Positions 8,882 through 17,738 of a stretch of 64,000 nucleotides of DNA are shown here, piece after piece. The stretch's first letter is position 1. Every line of letters starts with the position of its first letter. Source of the stretch: Pumilibacter intestinalis. GTDB taxonomy: Bacteria; Bacillota; Clostridia; Christensenellales; Pumilibacteraceae. The translations under genes were made by a program, and so were the position numbers. The stretch spans positions 56,458 to 120,457 of the forward strand of contig NZ_CALPCH010000006.1 in assembly GCF_943193005.1 (NCBI RefSeq), given 5' to 3'. The notes beneath the pieces are model-generated. The model saw nothing but the letters and a program-made list of their open reading frames with translations. It was not told the DNA's origin and did no database searches.

Positions 8882-9925
8882 ATGACCGCACACGACGAAA
8901 TTAAAAACCTTGCCGAATTAGAAGCCTTTTTCAAATGTGAGCGACATTTATTTTTACATCGCAAAGTTATGGTGTCTATAAGCGGCGGGTCGGATAGCGA
9001 CATAATACTTGATTTAATACTGCGCGTGATTGCCGCCCGGTACAATGACTATACTTGCGAATTGCATTTTGTATTTTTCGATACGGGCATAGAGTACGAA
9101 GCGACAAAACGGCACTTGCTTTATTTAGAGCAAAAATACAACATCACTATTGAACGTCGCCGCGCGGTAACGCCCGTCCCGAACGGTTGCAGAAAATACG
9201 GCGTGCCGTTTTTGAGTAAATACGCAAGCGAAATGATTAACCGCCTACAAAAGCACAATTTTGATTTTTCGCAAGGCGACCGCCCGTTCGACGAACTACT
9301 CGCGGCATATCCGCAATGCAAAGGCGCGTTGCGTTGGTGGTGCAGTATCAACGGCGAAAAGTCAGCGTATAGCATAACGCGGTTTTATATGTTGCGCGAG
9401 TTTATGATTGAAAACCCGCCCGACTTCCTTATATCTTGCGAATGTTGCAACGGTGCAAAAAAGAACAACGCAAAAAAGTATGAACGCGAGAACAATATCG
9501 ACCTCAACGTGTTAGGCTTGCGCAAGGCTGAAGGCGGCGTGCGGACGGTTGCAATCGGGACGTGCTTTACCGAAGGGGTCGGTTATCGCATAGACACATA
9601 TCGCCCGATATGGTGGTTTACAGATAAAGACAAAACCGCATACGAAACGACGCACAATATCACGCACTCCGACTGTTATACAAAATACGGCTTGCGCCGC
9701 ACAGGTTGCGCGGGTTGCCCGTTCGGGAGCGACTTTGAAAACGAATTAAACATCATACAACAACACGAGCCGAAACTATATAAAGCGGTTTGCGCGATAT
9801 TCGGCAAAAGTTACGAATACACGCGCAAATATCGGGAATTTGTAAAAAAGCACAAAACAGGCACACCCGACAATCAAATGAATTTATTTGACATATTCGA
9901 CGGAGGCGAAAATGGACTTGCTTAA
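8882..9925 (+). CDS. PAPS reductase-like ATP-pyrophosphatase
   Basis: The 347-aa protein has the PP-loop SGGSDSD at residues 34-40, then FFDTGIEY, the usual second motif of PAPS-reductase/DndC-type enzymes, and Cys clusters (SCECCNGAKKNN and GCAGCPFG). The family activates substrates with ATP; members act in sulfate assimilation, and DndC acts in DNA phosphorothioation. Phages often carry relatives of unknown target. Here it lies at the head of a block with three DNA methyltransferases and a radical SAM protein, so a role in nucleic-acid modification is plausible. No DndD/E partner is present. Confidence 0.8.
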   Translation: MTAHDEIKNLAELEAFFKCERHLFLHRKVMVSISGGSDSDIILDLILRVIAARYNDYTCELHFVFFDTGIEYEATKRHLLYLEQKYNITIERRRAVTPVPNGCRKYGVPFLSKYASEMINRLQKHNFDFSQGDRPFDELLAAYPQCKGALRWWCSINGEKSAYSITRFYMLREFMIENPPDFLISCECCNGAKKNNAKKYERENNIDLNVLGLRKAEGGVRTVAIGTCFTEGVGYRIDTYRPIWWFTDKDKTAYETTHNITHSDCYTKYGLRRTGCAGCPFGSDFENELNIIQQHEPKLYKAVCAIFGKSYEYTRKYREFVKKHKTGTPDNQMNLFDIFDGGENGLA

Positions 9926-10148
9926 CGAACTACAAAAGCGCGTCCGCAAATGCGGCGACGACGTAAATGCAATTATCGAAATATCAAACGAAATGCACAA
10001 ATACGATTGCCGCGTTTGCCCGCGCAATATGTATCAAGACGAATTATCAAAAACAATATGCCCCGCACATCGCGGCAAACCGTGTCGGCGTGATTTTGCG
10101 GTATGTTGGCGGGCTTATTTTAAGAAAAAAGCGGAGGCGGAAAAATGA
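9912..10148 (+). CDS. Small Cys-rich phage protein
   Basis: The 78-aa product starts at 9912 behind CGGAGG and overlaps the previous gene by 14 bp. It carries four spread Cys pairs (CRVCPRN, ICPAHRGKPC, VCW) that probably bind zinc or a cluster. Its role is unknown. It overlaps the next start by 4 bp, as in a tightly translated operon. Confidence 0.65.
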   Translation: MDLLNELQKRVRKCGDDVNAIIEISNEMHKYDCRVCPRNMYQDELSKTICPAHRGKPCRRDFAVCWRAYFKKKAEAEK

Positions 10149-10780
10149 AACATTGTTGTATATGCGGTCAACTTTTTGAAGGTTACGGAAACAACCCCGC
10201 GCCCGTCGAAACACGCGGCGAATGTTGCGACGATTGCAATATAAACATCGTCGTCCCCCGCCGCTTGCTTGACGCGAAAAAAGCGCAGATACTGACGGCG
10301 GCGGACTCGCTTACATCAACGCCGTTGCAACGTGCGGAAAGCGCAAAATTAAACGCACTCATCGGCAAGGTGGTTGAAATCGAATACACCGACGGCGACA
10401 TCGAAGTCGGCATTTTACACAAAGACACGCCCGCAATAAAGTACCAAAACCCCGACGGCGACAATACGACGATATGCGGATATTGGCTCGACCGTATCAA
10501 CGGCGAATTGCACTTCAAAAAGACGCACGTTAAAACCATACGACCGACGGAAGCGGCGCATACATCGCAGGAAAGCAAGCAATTAAACGAACTTTGCGGC
10601 AAGTCGGTATTTATCAAGTTTAATGACGGCTCGGTGGCGGCGGGTTTTTTGCATAAGCAAACAATAATAACCGACAATAATGCGCCGATAATTCGCTATT
10701 GCCTTGTAACGCCTATTCGCAACATCGTTTTCTTTAATTCGGACATCAAGTCGATACGGGAGGAGCGTTATGGAAATTAA
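10145..10780 (+). CDS. Zinc-ribbon protein with a duplicated Sm-like segment
   Basis: The 211-aa protein starts with a zinc knuckle (CCICG ... CCDDC). It then has two related units: LNALIGKVVEIEYTDGDIE (about residues 69-87) ending GILHK, and LNELCGKSVFIKFNDGSVA (about 146-164) ending GFLHK. The pattern GKxVxIxxxDGxxxxGxLHK resembles the first strands of an Sm/LSm barrel. This suggests RNA or DNA binding by a tandem barrel; the assignment is pattern-based and no exact family is claimed. Confidence 0.6.
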   Translation: MKHCCICGQLFEGYGNNPAPVETRGECCDDCNINIVVPRRLLDAKKAQILTAADSLTSTPLQRAESAKLNALIGKVVEIEYTDGDIEVGILHKDTPAIKYQNPDGDNTTICGYWLDRINGELHFKKTHVKTIRPTEAAHTSQESKQLNELCGKSVFIKFNDGSVAAGFLHKQTIITDNNAPIIRYCLVTPIRNIVFFNSDIKSIREERYGN

Positions 10781-11171
10781 AAAGTGTAAATTTTGCGGTG
10801 CGCCTATCGTATGGCTCAAAACACAAAACGGTCGCGCTATGCCGTGCGACGCGGACGCGGTCAAGTATCAAGAAAATTACAAGGGCAAGGACGTTATCGT
10901 TTTATCGGACGGCAAGGTTATAAAGGCAACCGTCGTCAACCCGAACGGCGGCGGGCTTGCACCTATTGTCGACGGCGAAGGTTACATATCGCATTTTGCA
11001 ACGTGTACGCACGCGGACGAAGCGCGGCAACCGCGCCGCACGGAGTCCCCCACTTCCGCCCCGCCCGAACAAAAGCCCGCCCCGACCTATCCCGACCCAG
11101 ACGCGGGCGATTATTACGCCGATTTATACACTATGGCGGAAGCGGCAAGCAAGGAGCGGCGCAAATGGTAA
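10770..11171 (+). CDS. Zinc-ribbon phage protein
   Basis: The 133-aa product begins IKKCKFCGAPIVW, has a GRAMPCDAD segment typical of phage zinc-ribbon proteins, and closes the ribbon with ISHFATCTH. A Pro-rich tail follows. It overlaps the genes on both sides by a few bases, so it is translated as part of one operon. The function is unknown. Confidence 0.65.
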   Translation: MEIKKCKFCGAPIVWLKTQNGRAMPCDADAVKYQENYKGKDVIVLSDGKVIKATVVNPNGGGLAPIVDGEGYISHFATCTHADEARQPRRTESPTSAPPEQKPAPTYPDPDAGDYYADLYTMAEAASKERRKW

Positions 11172-11868
11172 CGGGCGGCGGCGCATACATCGCAAACGGC
11201 TTGTATAACGCCGATTGCATAACGGCAATGCGCACAATGCCGAACGAGTGCGTCGATATGGTTTTAACCGACCCGCCGTACAACATCAATTTTGTACCGC
11301 AACGTACCGCCGAGCGCGGCGCAATACTTAACGACAATTTATCGGTGGCGGACTTTGATAAATTACTCGGCGACTACTTTACGGAATGTTACCGCTTATT
11401 AAAACCCGATACCTTCCTTGTATCGTTTATGTCTTGGGCGACGATACCCGCGTTTGAAAAGGCGATACGGGCGGCGGGTTTTCAAATCAAGTCAATGCCG
11501 ATATGGGTCAAAAATAACTTCGGTATCGGGTATTACACCCGCCCGCAATACGAGCCGATGTACCTTGCAATCAAGGGCAACCCCGCCCCGCCCGAAACGG
11601 CAATATCGGACGTACTGAATTACGCCCGCGTCGTCAAGCAAGTACACACTTGCGAAAAGCCCATACCGCTATTGCAACGGCTTATAACGACGTTTTCGCA
11701 CGAAGGCGACGTTGTATTCGACGGGTTTGCGGGGGGGGTACAACCGCTATTGCCGCCCGCAAATTGCGGCGTAAATATATTTGTTTTGAACTCGATAAAA
11801 ACTACTTCGATATTGCGACATCGCGTATCGAAAACGAATTTGCGCAAGCGTCGTTTTTATACGATTAA
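11165..11868 (+). CDS. DNA methyltransferase, frame broken at a G8 run
   Basis: The protein carries the N6-adenine/N4-cytosine motif TDPPYN (residues 35-40) and, at the C-terminus, VVFDGFAGG. At the G8 run 11731-11738 the given frame continues as VQPLLPP and ends at 11896. The -1 frame continues as the expected GTTAIAARKLRRKYICFELD and ends at 11868. One extra G (G9) or a -1 ribosomal slip on the run would restore a normal enzyme of about 234 aa. The start at 11165 has GGAGCGG upstream. Loss of function, phase variation, recoding and homopolymer miscall all remain possible. Confidence 0.8.
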
Positions 11869-11892
11869 CGGACGCGGCGAAAGGAGGCAAAT

Positions 11893-12912
11893 GTGAAAAT
11901 TGGTATATACGACGTTGACAGTCATAACTTCCCAAATTTGGCACTTATGAAAATATCCGCGTGGCACAAACAAAACGGCGACGATGTGGAGCGCGTTATG
12001 CCGCTTTACAAATACGACCGAATATATGCGAGTAAAGTTTTCGGCGACGAATACACGACCGTCAAAAATCTTTGCTTACAATCGGACGATGTACGGCTCG
12101 GCGGTACGGGTTTTGCAATCACAGTCGAAAACGGCAAAGAAGTTTACCACAAAGAAAAAGACGGCGACCTTCCGTATGAAATTGAGCATATATACCCCGA
12201 CTACTCGCTTTACCCCGAATTAACCAAAAACACCGCTTACGGGTTTTTGACGCGGGGTTGCCCGAATAATTGCGGGTTTTGTATAGTGAGCAAAAAAGAA
12301 GGCTTGCAGTCGCGCAAAGTTGCCGACTTGTCGGAATTTTGGCGGGGGCAAAAATACATAAAACTTTTAGACGCAAACATACTCGCTTGCCGCGACCGTA
12401 TCGAACTATTAAAACAACTCGCCGACAGCGGCGCAAAGGTTGATATTACGCAGGGACTCGACGCACGGTTTATTACCGACGAAATCGCCGACTTACTCAT
12501 AAAAATAAAAACCGACTGTTTTCACTTTGCTTTTGATTTTATGAAAAACGAAACCGCTATTGTGCGCGGTTTACAGACGTTCAAAAAGGTATGCAAAAAA
12601 CATATTAGCCGCTTAACGGTTTATATGCTTACGAATTACGACACCACGATTGACGAGGACTTGTACCGCGTCAAGGTAATAGAAAGTTGCGGATATACGC
12701 CCGATGTACGCATATATCGAAAGCCGTCCGCGCCGCAAATACTCAAAGACTTGCAACGGTGGTGTAACAATCGGTACATACACGGCTCTTGCGACTTTAT
12801 GAACTATGTGCCGCGCAAAAAAGACGGACGCACCATACGCGAATTGTACTTTGCGGGGGGGGCAATAAATGACCCTCGACCGCAATCACGTTTACAATAT
12901 GAATTGCCTTGA
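11893..12912 (+). CDS. Radical SAM protein
   Basis: The 339-aa product has the cluster-binding motif CPNNCGFC (C123, C127, C130) after a GFLTRG lead, and an N-terminal segment (IYDVDSHNFPNLALMKIS) of the B12-binding-like type found in many radical SAM enzymes. The start is GTG with GGAGG upstream. Near the end a G8 run (12855-12862) shifts the last residues; with G9 the protein would end FAGGGNK and its stop would overlap the next ATG as ATGA. The reaction is unknown; radical SAM enzymes methylate, rearrange or thiolate substrates, and it sits between two methyltransferase genes. Confidence 0.8.
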   Translation: MKIGIYDVDSHNFPNLALMKISAWHKQNGDDVERVMPLYKYDRIYASKVFGDEYTTVKNLCLQSDDVRLGGTGFAITVENGKEVYHKEKDGDLPYEIEHIYPDYSLYPELTKNTAYGFLTRGCPNNCGFCIVSKKEGLQSRKVADLSEFWRGQKYIKLLDANILACRDRIELLKQLADSGAKVDITQGLDARFITDEIADLLIKIKTDCFHFAFDFMKNETAIVRGLQTFKKVCKKHISRLTVYMLTNYDTTIDEDLYRVKVIESCGYTPDVRIYRKPSAPQILKDLQRWCNNRYIHGSCDFMNYVPRKKDGRTIRELYFAGGAINDPRPQSRLQYELP

Positions 12913-13600
12913 CGGTATTCGGCAAATGATTGCGCAGGATATGCGCGTCGATTGCGTCATAACCGACCCGCCGTATTTGATAGACTACAAAACCCACAGG
13001 CGGCAAGACAAGCAACATAAATTTTGCAAGGCAATTCAAGGCGATACCGACCCACAGTTGATTATTGACCTCGTCCCCCTTTTATTCGATGTAATGAAAG
13101 ATAATACCCCGCTTTATATGTTTTGCGGGTGCGACAAAGTCGATTTTTTCAAACAGCAAGTCGAGCGATACTTCACTATAAAAAACCTTATTATATGGGA
13201 TAAAGGCAATCACACGGCGGGCGACCTTGACGCGCAGTACGGCAAGCGGTACGAAATAATCATTTACGCAAACAAAGGACGCGCCCCGTTTAACCCCGAA
13301 ATGCCCCGATACGACGATATATGGAAATACAACAAAGTTACGGGCGAAAAGCAAATACACCAAAACCAAAAGCCGACCGACCTACTATCCCGCATTATTC
13401 GGCAACACACGCGCGAAGGCGACTTGATATTGGACGCGTTCGCGGGAAGTTGCTCGACGGCGGTTGCGGCGTATCGGTTGCAACGTGATTATATCGCGTT
13501 TGAAATATCGCCGACCGAATACGCCGACGGCACGCAATGGCTTGACTCGGTACGGTCGCAAGTATCAATTTTCGATTTAATTAAAGGAGGCACAATATGA
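12869..13600 (+). CDS. DNA methyltransferase (second)
   Basis: The 243-aa enzyme has TDPPY at residues 32-36 and LILDAFAGSCSTAVAA near the C-terminus, the beta-type motif order of N6-adenine/N4-cytosine methyltransferases. The HQNQKP segment before the C-terminal motif is also typical. It is intact, unlike the methyltransferase upstream. Phages use such enzymes to protect their DNA from host restriction; no cognate restriction gene is nearby. The recognition sequence cannot be inferred. Confidence 0.85.
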   Translation: MTLDRNHVYNMNCLDGIRQMIAQDMRVDCVITDPPYLIDYKTHRRQDKQHKFCKAIQGDTDPQLIIDLVPLLFDVMKDNTPLYMFCGCDKVDFFKQQVERYFTIKNLIIWDKGNHTAGDLDAQYGKRYEIIIYANKGRAPFNPEMPRYDDIWKYNKVTGEKQIHQNQKPTDLLSRIIRQHTREGDLILDAFAGSCSTAVAAYRLQRDYIAFEISPTEYADGTQWLDSVRSQVSIFDLIKGGTI

Positions 13601-14190
13601 ACAATCAAACCACAACCACACAACAAACAGCGACGATACGGTACGCCGCACCCCGCCCCGTCAACATCGGCGACGTATTCTATCGCGTCGAACGCGGCGA
13701 AGCGCAACACTTCCGCGAGCCTTGCCGTGTGTGCGGCGACAAACGCAAATTAACGGTAAACGGCGTTACGTTTAATTGCCCTTGTTGTGATATGGAAAAA
13801 ACGACGATTAGCGTTGCACCATACGTCGTCCGCCGCTATCGCGTAAACGTAATTAAAGAGGAGGCTCTCGACGGCGAGTGGAAACTCGGCGACCGTTATG
13901 TGCATTTTCGCTTTTATCGCAAAGTCGGACGCGGCTATGCGTCGGGATATTGGAGCAGAAACGGCGGCTCGTTTGAAATGCGGTCGGACGACTTCGAGCG
14001 TTGTTACAATGCACCATACAACGACAAACTCGAAAAATGCAACGGCGTTTATGACGATTATAAACTCGCGGTAAAAATTGCCGAACAATACACCGCCCGC
14101 GAATTACAACGCTTGCAGGAATACAACGAGAAATTCGGCACAACATACGTCGCGGAATTTAAGGACGAACACGACCCGAAATCGAATTGA
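13597..14190 (+). CDS. Zinc-ribbon phage protein of unknown function
   Basis: The 197-aa protein has a four-Cys ribbon, CRVCGDKRKLTVNG then FNCPCCD, near residues 40-65. A beta-rich middle (YVHFRFYRKVGRG) follows, with a helical C-terminus. It overlaps the methyltransferase stop by 4 bp. No family was recognised. Confidence 0.65.
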   Translation: MNNQTTTTQQTATIRYAAPRPVNIGDVFYRVERGEAQHFREPCRVCGDKRKLTVNGVTFNCPCCDMEKTTISVAPYVVRRYRVNVIKEEALDGEWKLGDRYVHFRFYRKVGRGYASGYWSRNGGSFEMRSDDFERCYNAPYNDKLEKCNGVYDDYKLAVKIAEQYTARELQRLQEYNEKFGTTYVAEFKDEHDPKSN

Positions 14191-14204
14191 CGGAGGCGGC
14201 AACA

Positions 14205-14465
14205 ATGGCAAAATACGGTTACAAGAAAACAAAAAACGGGTTTTCGTTTTACGGCGACCTTCAAGAATGTATAAACGCCGCAAAGCGCCGGCTCGAAAAC
14301 TTACACAAAAACACCGCTTATATTGTGCGCGTTTACGACGAAGCAAGAAGCAGACGCGACGCGCATTTTAAGGCGATAGAAACCGCAACGGACTTTATCG
14401 AAGTTGCGACCGAACATCTTAAAAAACAGGCGGCGGAAAATGAAGCAAACAAAACCGACGAATAA
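14205..14465 (+). CDS. Small helical phage protein
   Basis: The 86-aa product starts at 14205 behind GGAGG (14192-14196). It is mostly helical and charged, with a long C-terminal helix (ETATDFIEVATEHLKKQAAE). Nothing identifies a function. Confidence 0.55.
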   Translation: MAKYGYKKTKNGFSFYGDLQECINAAKRRLENLHKNTAYIVRVYDEARSRRDAHFKAIETATDFIEVATEHLKKQAAENEANKTDE

Positions 14466-14586
14466 AAAGAAATCGAAACCCGCACCAAAACCGCAGCCCG
14501 ACTATTGCTTGACGTGCCGCGTACCCGTCGGCAAATGTAAAGGGAATTGCACCAAACAACAACAAAAATTAAACGGAGGTATATAG
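14440..14586 (+). CDS. 48-aa basic Cys motif protein
   Basis: A short ORF begins at the ATG at 14440 inside the end of the previous gene, with GGCGG upstream. A Lys/Pro-rich N-terminus precedes a compact Cys motif (CLTCRVPVGKCKGNC) that could bind one zinc. The small spacing to its neighbours supports a real gene. Function is unknown. Confidence 0.5.
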   Translation: MKQTKPTNKKKSKPAPKPQPDYCLTCRVPVGKCKGNCTKQQQKLNGGI

Positions 14587-14588
14587 AA

Positions 14589-15107
14589 ATGACAAACAAC
14601 CCGCTCAACGGGTATCAACCCGAATACGCCGACGCAATCGCGGACGCGCAGGAGCACAACATCGAACACGCGAAAGCGTCGCAGGGCGGCGGCTCGCCCG
14701 ACTCCCCCATTTTGCCGACGTGCCGCTTTTGCGGGCGGCAGATACTCCCCGTCGACAAATACGCCGACGCGGAAGCGGCGAACGAAGCGGCAACGCGACA
14801 ATGCGATTGCCCGCAAACCCGCGAATATCAAGCGGAACTCGAACGGGCGGAAAAGCGCGAAAAGAACATCAACAAATTGCGCAAAGCCCTTGACGATGTA
14901 TCGGCTTACTTTACGAAAGAGCGCGGGGTCGAATACACCGACGCGCTTTACAATCTTTTATTTAATTGCGGCGTTGCCGTAATCGACGCGCAGGTCGAAA
15001 AAGCAAACTTAAACTTCGGGCGCGTGAAGGTCGCAATATCCACGAACAGCAAGGGCGCAATCGTAATCGCGCTTGCGTATTCCGACGGTTTTCGCGTGGA
15101 GGTTTGA
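14589..15107 (+). CDS. Phage zinc-ribbon protein
   Basis: The 172-aa product starts at 14589 after GGAGG. It has a ribbon (TCRFCGRQI ... QCDCPQT), a charged helix, and an alpha/beta C-terminal domain ending FRVEV. No family was recognised. It sits in the string of small early genes. Confidence 0.6.
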   Translation: MTNNPLNGYQPEYADAIADAQEHNIEHAKASQGGGSPDSPILPTCRFCGRQILPVDKYADAEAANEAATRQCDCPQTREYQAELERAEKREKNINKLRKALDDVSAYFTKERGVEYTDALYNLLFNCGVAVIDAQVEKANLNFGRVKVAISTNSKGAIVIALAYSDGFRVEV

Positions 15108-15108
15108 T

Positions 15109-15345
15109 ATGGCAAGTTTACCGCAACGCGTCGACGTTGCTTTTACAATACCGATTGAACAAACCATAACGCCCACAATGCCGAAACCCGACGGAAGCGG
15201 CGGGCAAGTGCGGCTCACTATGCGGGCGGACATCACAAAGACAAAACGCTTTTTTAGGCGGTTACAAAAACTTTGCAAAAAGTACGGTTACACTATCGGC
15301 GAAATACAACCCGCGAAGGAGTCCCGAAATGAAAAACCCGTATAA
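15109..15345 (+). CDS. Small phage protein
   Basis: The 78-aa product starts at 15109 after GGAGG and overlaps the next gene by 17 bp. A beta-rich N-terminus precedes a basic helical stretch (TKTKRFFRRLQKLCKKYGY), possibly nucleic-acid binding. No homologue was recognised. Confidence 0.55.
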   Translation: MASLPQRVDVAFTIPIEQTITPTMPKPDGSGGQVRLTMRADITKTKRFFRRLQKLCKKYGYTIGEIQPAKESRNEKPV

Positions 15346-15889
15346 AAAAATTGTTGCCGTCGACTTTGACGGTACACTATGCAAAGACGCATACCCGAAC
15401 ATCGGCGAGCCGCTCCCCTATTCCTTATATTATATAAAGGAACTCGCAAAAGACGGCGCAATACTTATTTTACACACTTGCAGGAGCGGCGCATTGTTGG
15501 ACGCGGCGGTCGCGTGGTGCAACGAGCGCGGCGTTGTGTTTGACTACATCAACGAAAACGTCCCCGAAAACATTGACCGATACGGCGGCGATACGCGCAA
15601 GATTTACGCGGATATATACGTCGACACAAATGCGGTCAACCCGCGCCGCCTTTTCGGTATCGGCGAATTTGACGAGAATATCGGCATATTTGAACTTGCG
15701 GACAAAATCGCCCGCCGAGAACTTTGCAACACTCGTTGTCTTTGCCCCGATATTCGGGCGGCGGGCAAATGTTGTAATTGCGATGTGTTTTTTACCTTGC
15801 GGCAATATCACGCATTGAGAATTATCGAAAATGCGGAAGCGGAAGCGGCAACGGACGAGCCGCCCACATCGGCGGCGGGAGGTACATAA
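15329..15889 (+). CDS. HAD-superfamily phosphatase-like protein
   Basis: The 186-aa protein opens with VDFDGTLC, the nucleophile motif I of haloacid-dehalogenase hydrolases, and has LILHTCRSG where motif II (Ser/Thr) is expected. YADIYVDTNAVNP supplies the acidic motif region. A Cys-rich tail (CNTRCLCPD ... KCCNC) is an unusual extension that may bind zinc. Phage HAD proteins can be nucleotidases or polynucleotide phosphatases; substrate unknown. Confidence 0.75.
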   Translation: MKNPYKKIVAVDFDGTLCKDAYPNIGEPLPYSLYYIKELAKDGAILILHTCRSGALLDAAVAWCNERGVVFDYINENVPENIDRYGGDTRKIYADIYVDTNAVNPRRLFGIGEFDENIGIFELADKIARRELCNTRCLCPDIRAAGKCCNCDVFFTLRQYHALRIIENAEAEAATDEPPTSAAGGT

Positions 15890-16461
15890 TGCCCCGTTAC
15901 AAAAAACTAATGATACAACGCGGCGTAATGCAAAAGGCGGTTGCCGAAAAGGTACACAAAACCGACCCGCGCGTCGATACGTCTTTAATGAGTAAATTCG
16001 TAAACGGCGTTTGCTTACCCACGCCGCACACGCTTGCAACGATATGTAAAACGCTCGCTTGCGACCCGCTCGATATTTACGACCGCGACGAAATCACGCT
16101 TGCGCCGCCGCCTACAATCAAAATCGAAGGACTCGACGCAAAGATGTCGCCCGCCGAACTTGCGGCGGCTATAAACCACGATGTACGCCTTTTTATGGCA
16201 AATGCGAACAACCCCGCGCCGACGGCGGAAGCGGCAAAGAAACGCGAACGTCGCCGCGTAAAAGGCTTGTACAATCTTACGGTCGAAATACCCCGCGACG
16301 TTGCCGAGCGCGTATTTGCGCCCGAAGCGTTGCGAAAACTCGGCTATTTAAGTAAAAGCGACTTTGTGCGGCAAGCGGTCGCCGCGCTCGACGCTCGATT
16401 ATCCGCAATCGAAGCAAAAGAAAAAGCCGACAGCGCAGGAACGCCGAACGGCAACAAGTAA
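15889..16461 (+). CDS. XRE-type HTH protein with a C-terminal RHH-like part
   Basis: The 190-aa product starts at 15889 (TAATG overlap with the previous stop, GGAGG upstream). Residues 1-65 form an XRE-like helix-turn-helix (QKAVAEKVHKTDPRVDTSLMSKFVNG, partial). After a charged linker, the C-terminus (YNLTVEIPRDVAERVF ... SKSDFVRQAVAAL) looks like a ribbon-helix-helix strand and helices. A two-domain DNA-binding regulator is likely, perhaps controlling the switch to replication or late genes. That role is inferred from position. Confidence 0.65.
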   Translation: MPRYKKLMIQRGVMQKAVAEKVHKTDPRVDTSLMSKFVNGVCLPTPHTLATICKTLACDPLDIYDRDEITLAPPPTIKIEGLDAKMSPAELAAAINHDVRLFMANANNPAPTAEAAKKRERRRVKGLYNLTVEIPRDVAERVFAPEALRKLGYLSKSDFVRQAVAALDARLSAIEAKEKADSAGTPNGNK

Positions 16462-16865
16462 ATAAACCACAATTAAAGACAAGGAACGGGCGGTCGAAAT
16501 TGGCACTTCCGACCGCCCGCGAAACTTGACACAAAATGCGTATCAATCAAACCGATAATATTATACCACATTGGCGGCGAAGTGTCAATGTTTTGCAAGC
16601 GAAAAACCGTGCTTTTGCGTCCTCGTAATGAAGTATTATCGTATCAACGACGCAAGCAGGAAAAAAGACAACGCGCCCCGCGCTCCTTCCCCCTTATCGG
16701 TAAACTACATCGGGGGTCGAGAAAGGGGGTGGCGGGGGAAAACATCGGGGGCGTTTGATAAACTCGATAAAGAAAGAACAAACCCCCTTTTAGCCCCCGC
16801 GTGTTGTCCCCCGCTTTTTTGGCTATTCTTTGTCTTTTACGTTAAAGCAATTTATCGGAGGCAAT
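16462..16865. other. 404-bp non-coding region, candidate replication origin
   Basis: The region directly precedes the HUH Rep gene. It contains a perfect 10-bp stem (16487-16496 with 16510-16519, arm CGGGCGGTCG), an AT-rich palindrome TAATATTA (16556-16563), a cluster of G5 runs (about 16710-16752) and a mirrored cluster of C5 runs (about 16783-16812) that could pair into a large secondary structure. No ORF with a ribosome-binding site was found. Such structure beside a Rep gene suits a double-strand origin, but no known nick site was recognised. Confidence 0.45.
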
Positions 16866-17735
16866 ATGGCAAAACGCTACTACACACTCGACCCGCACAA
16901 ATACGACTATGACGAGATATTCGGCGACGAAGCGCGGGAAGCGGAAAGCGACGCTCTCTTGCAATCGTTATCCGACCCGCACATCGTCAAGTATCGAACA
17001 AAGACGATTAAAAGCGGCAACGTGCTTGAAGTCGAGGTTTACCCGATATGGGAAACGCACACGTCGACATCAAGGGCAAGAAAAACAAAGGAAAGCCGCG
17101 AAGCGCAAAAGCGGCTCAATTACAAAAATGCAGTCAAAACCGTTGTACGGCTTATCAATGCGAATTTTACCGACGCGGACTTTTGGGCGACGTTCACTTA
17201 CAGCGAGAAGCGACTCCCGAAAACGTATGCGGACGCACAAAAGGAAATGCAAAAGTTTATTCGCAGATTAAAGCACTATGCCGAACGACACAACTTCCCG
17301 CCGCTCAAATACGTTTATTGGACGGAATTTGAAAACGACGAAAAGAAAGGCAAACACCGTATGCACCACCACCTCGTAACGAACTTTGCCGACCGCGACA
17401 AAATGGAGGACTTATGGGGCAACGGCGGGCGCAACAATGTACGTCGGCTCGTTGCGGACGACAGCGGTTACGAGGGTATGGCGCGGTACTGTATGAAAGA
17501 CCCGAAAGGACTCAAACGATACGTCGCGTCAAAGAACTTGAAAAAGCCGCAAATCACGGTATCGGACACAAAGTTTACGCGGCGCAAGGTAAACCGCATT
17601 ATATACGACAAGGTCAACCCCTATTCCGTTTTTGAGGGCTTATACAAGGGCTATCAAATGACGGACATCACAAAAAAAACAAGCGAATACACGACGGGCG
17701 CGTATGTGTACGTCAAAATGAAACGCAAGGAGTGA
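16866..17735 (+). CDS. HUH-type replication initiator (Rep) endonuclease
   Basis: The 289-aa product has the three rolling-circle motifs in order: FWATFTYS (107-114), the metal-binding HUH-like KHRMHHHLV (163-171), and a candidate catalytic Tyr in ARYCMKD (Y208). A GGAGGCAAT site precedes the ATG at 16866. HUH Rep proteins nick the origin and stay covalently bound while starting strand-displacement replication. The protein is followed by a Dam-like methyltransferase. This is an uncommon replication gene for an HK97-type siphovirus, and no helicase or primase was seen in the element. Confidence 0.75.
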   Translation: MAKRYYTLDPHKYDYDEIFGDEAREAESDALLQSLSDPHIVKYRTKTIKSGNVLEVEVYPIWETHTSTSRARKTKESREAQKRLNYKNAVKTVVRLINANFTDADFWATFTYSEKRLPKTYADAQKEMQKFIRRLKHYAERHNFPPLKYVYWTEFENDEKKGKHRMHHHLVTNFADRDKMEDLWGNGGRNNVRRLVADDSGYEGMARYCMKDPKGLKRYVASKNLKKPQITVSDTKFTRRKVNRIIYDKVNPYSVFEGLYKGYQMTDITKKTSEYTTGAYVYVKMKRKE

Positions 17736-17738
17736 AAA

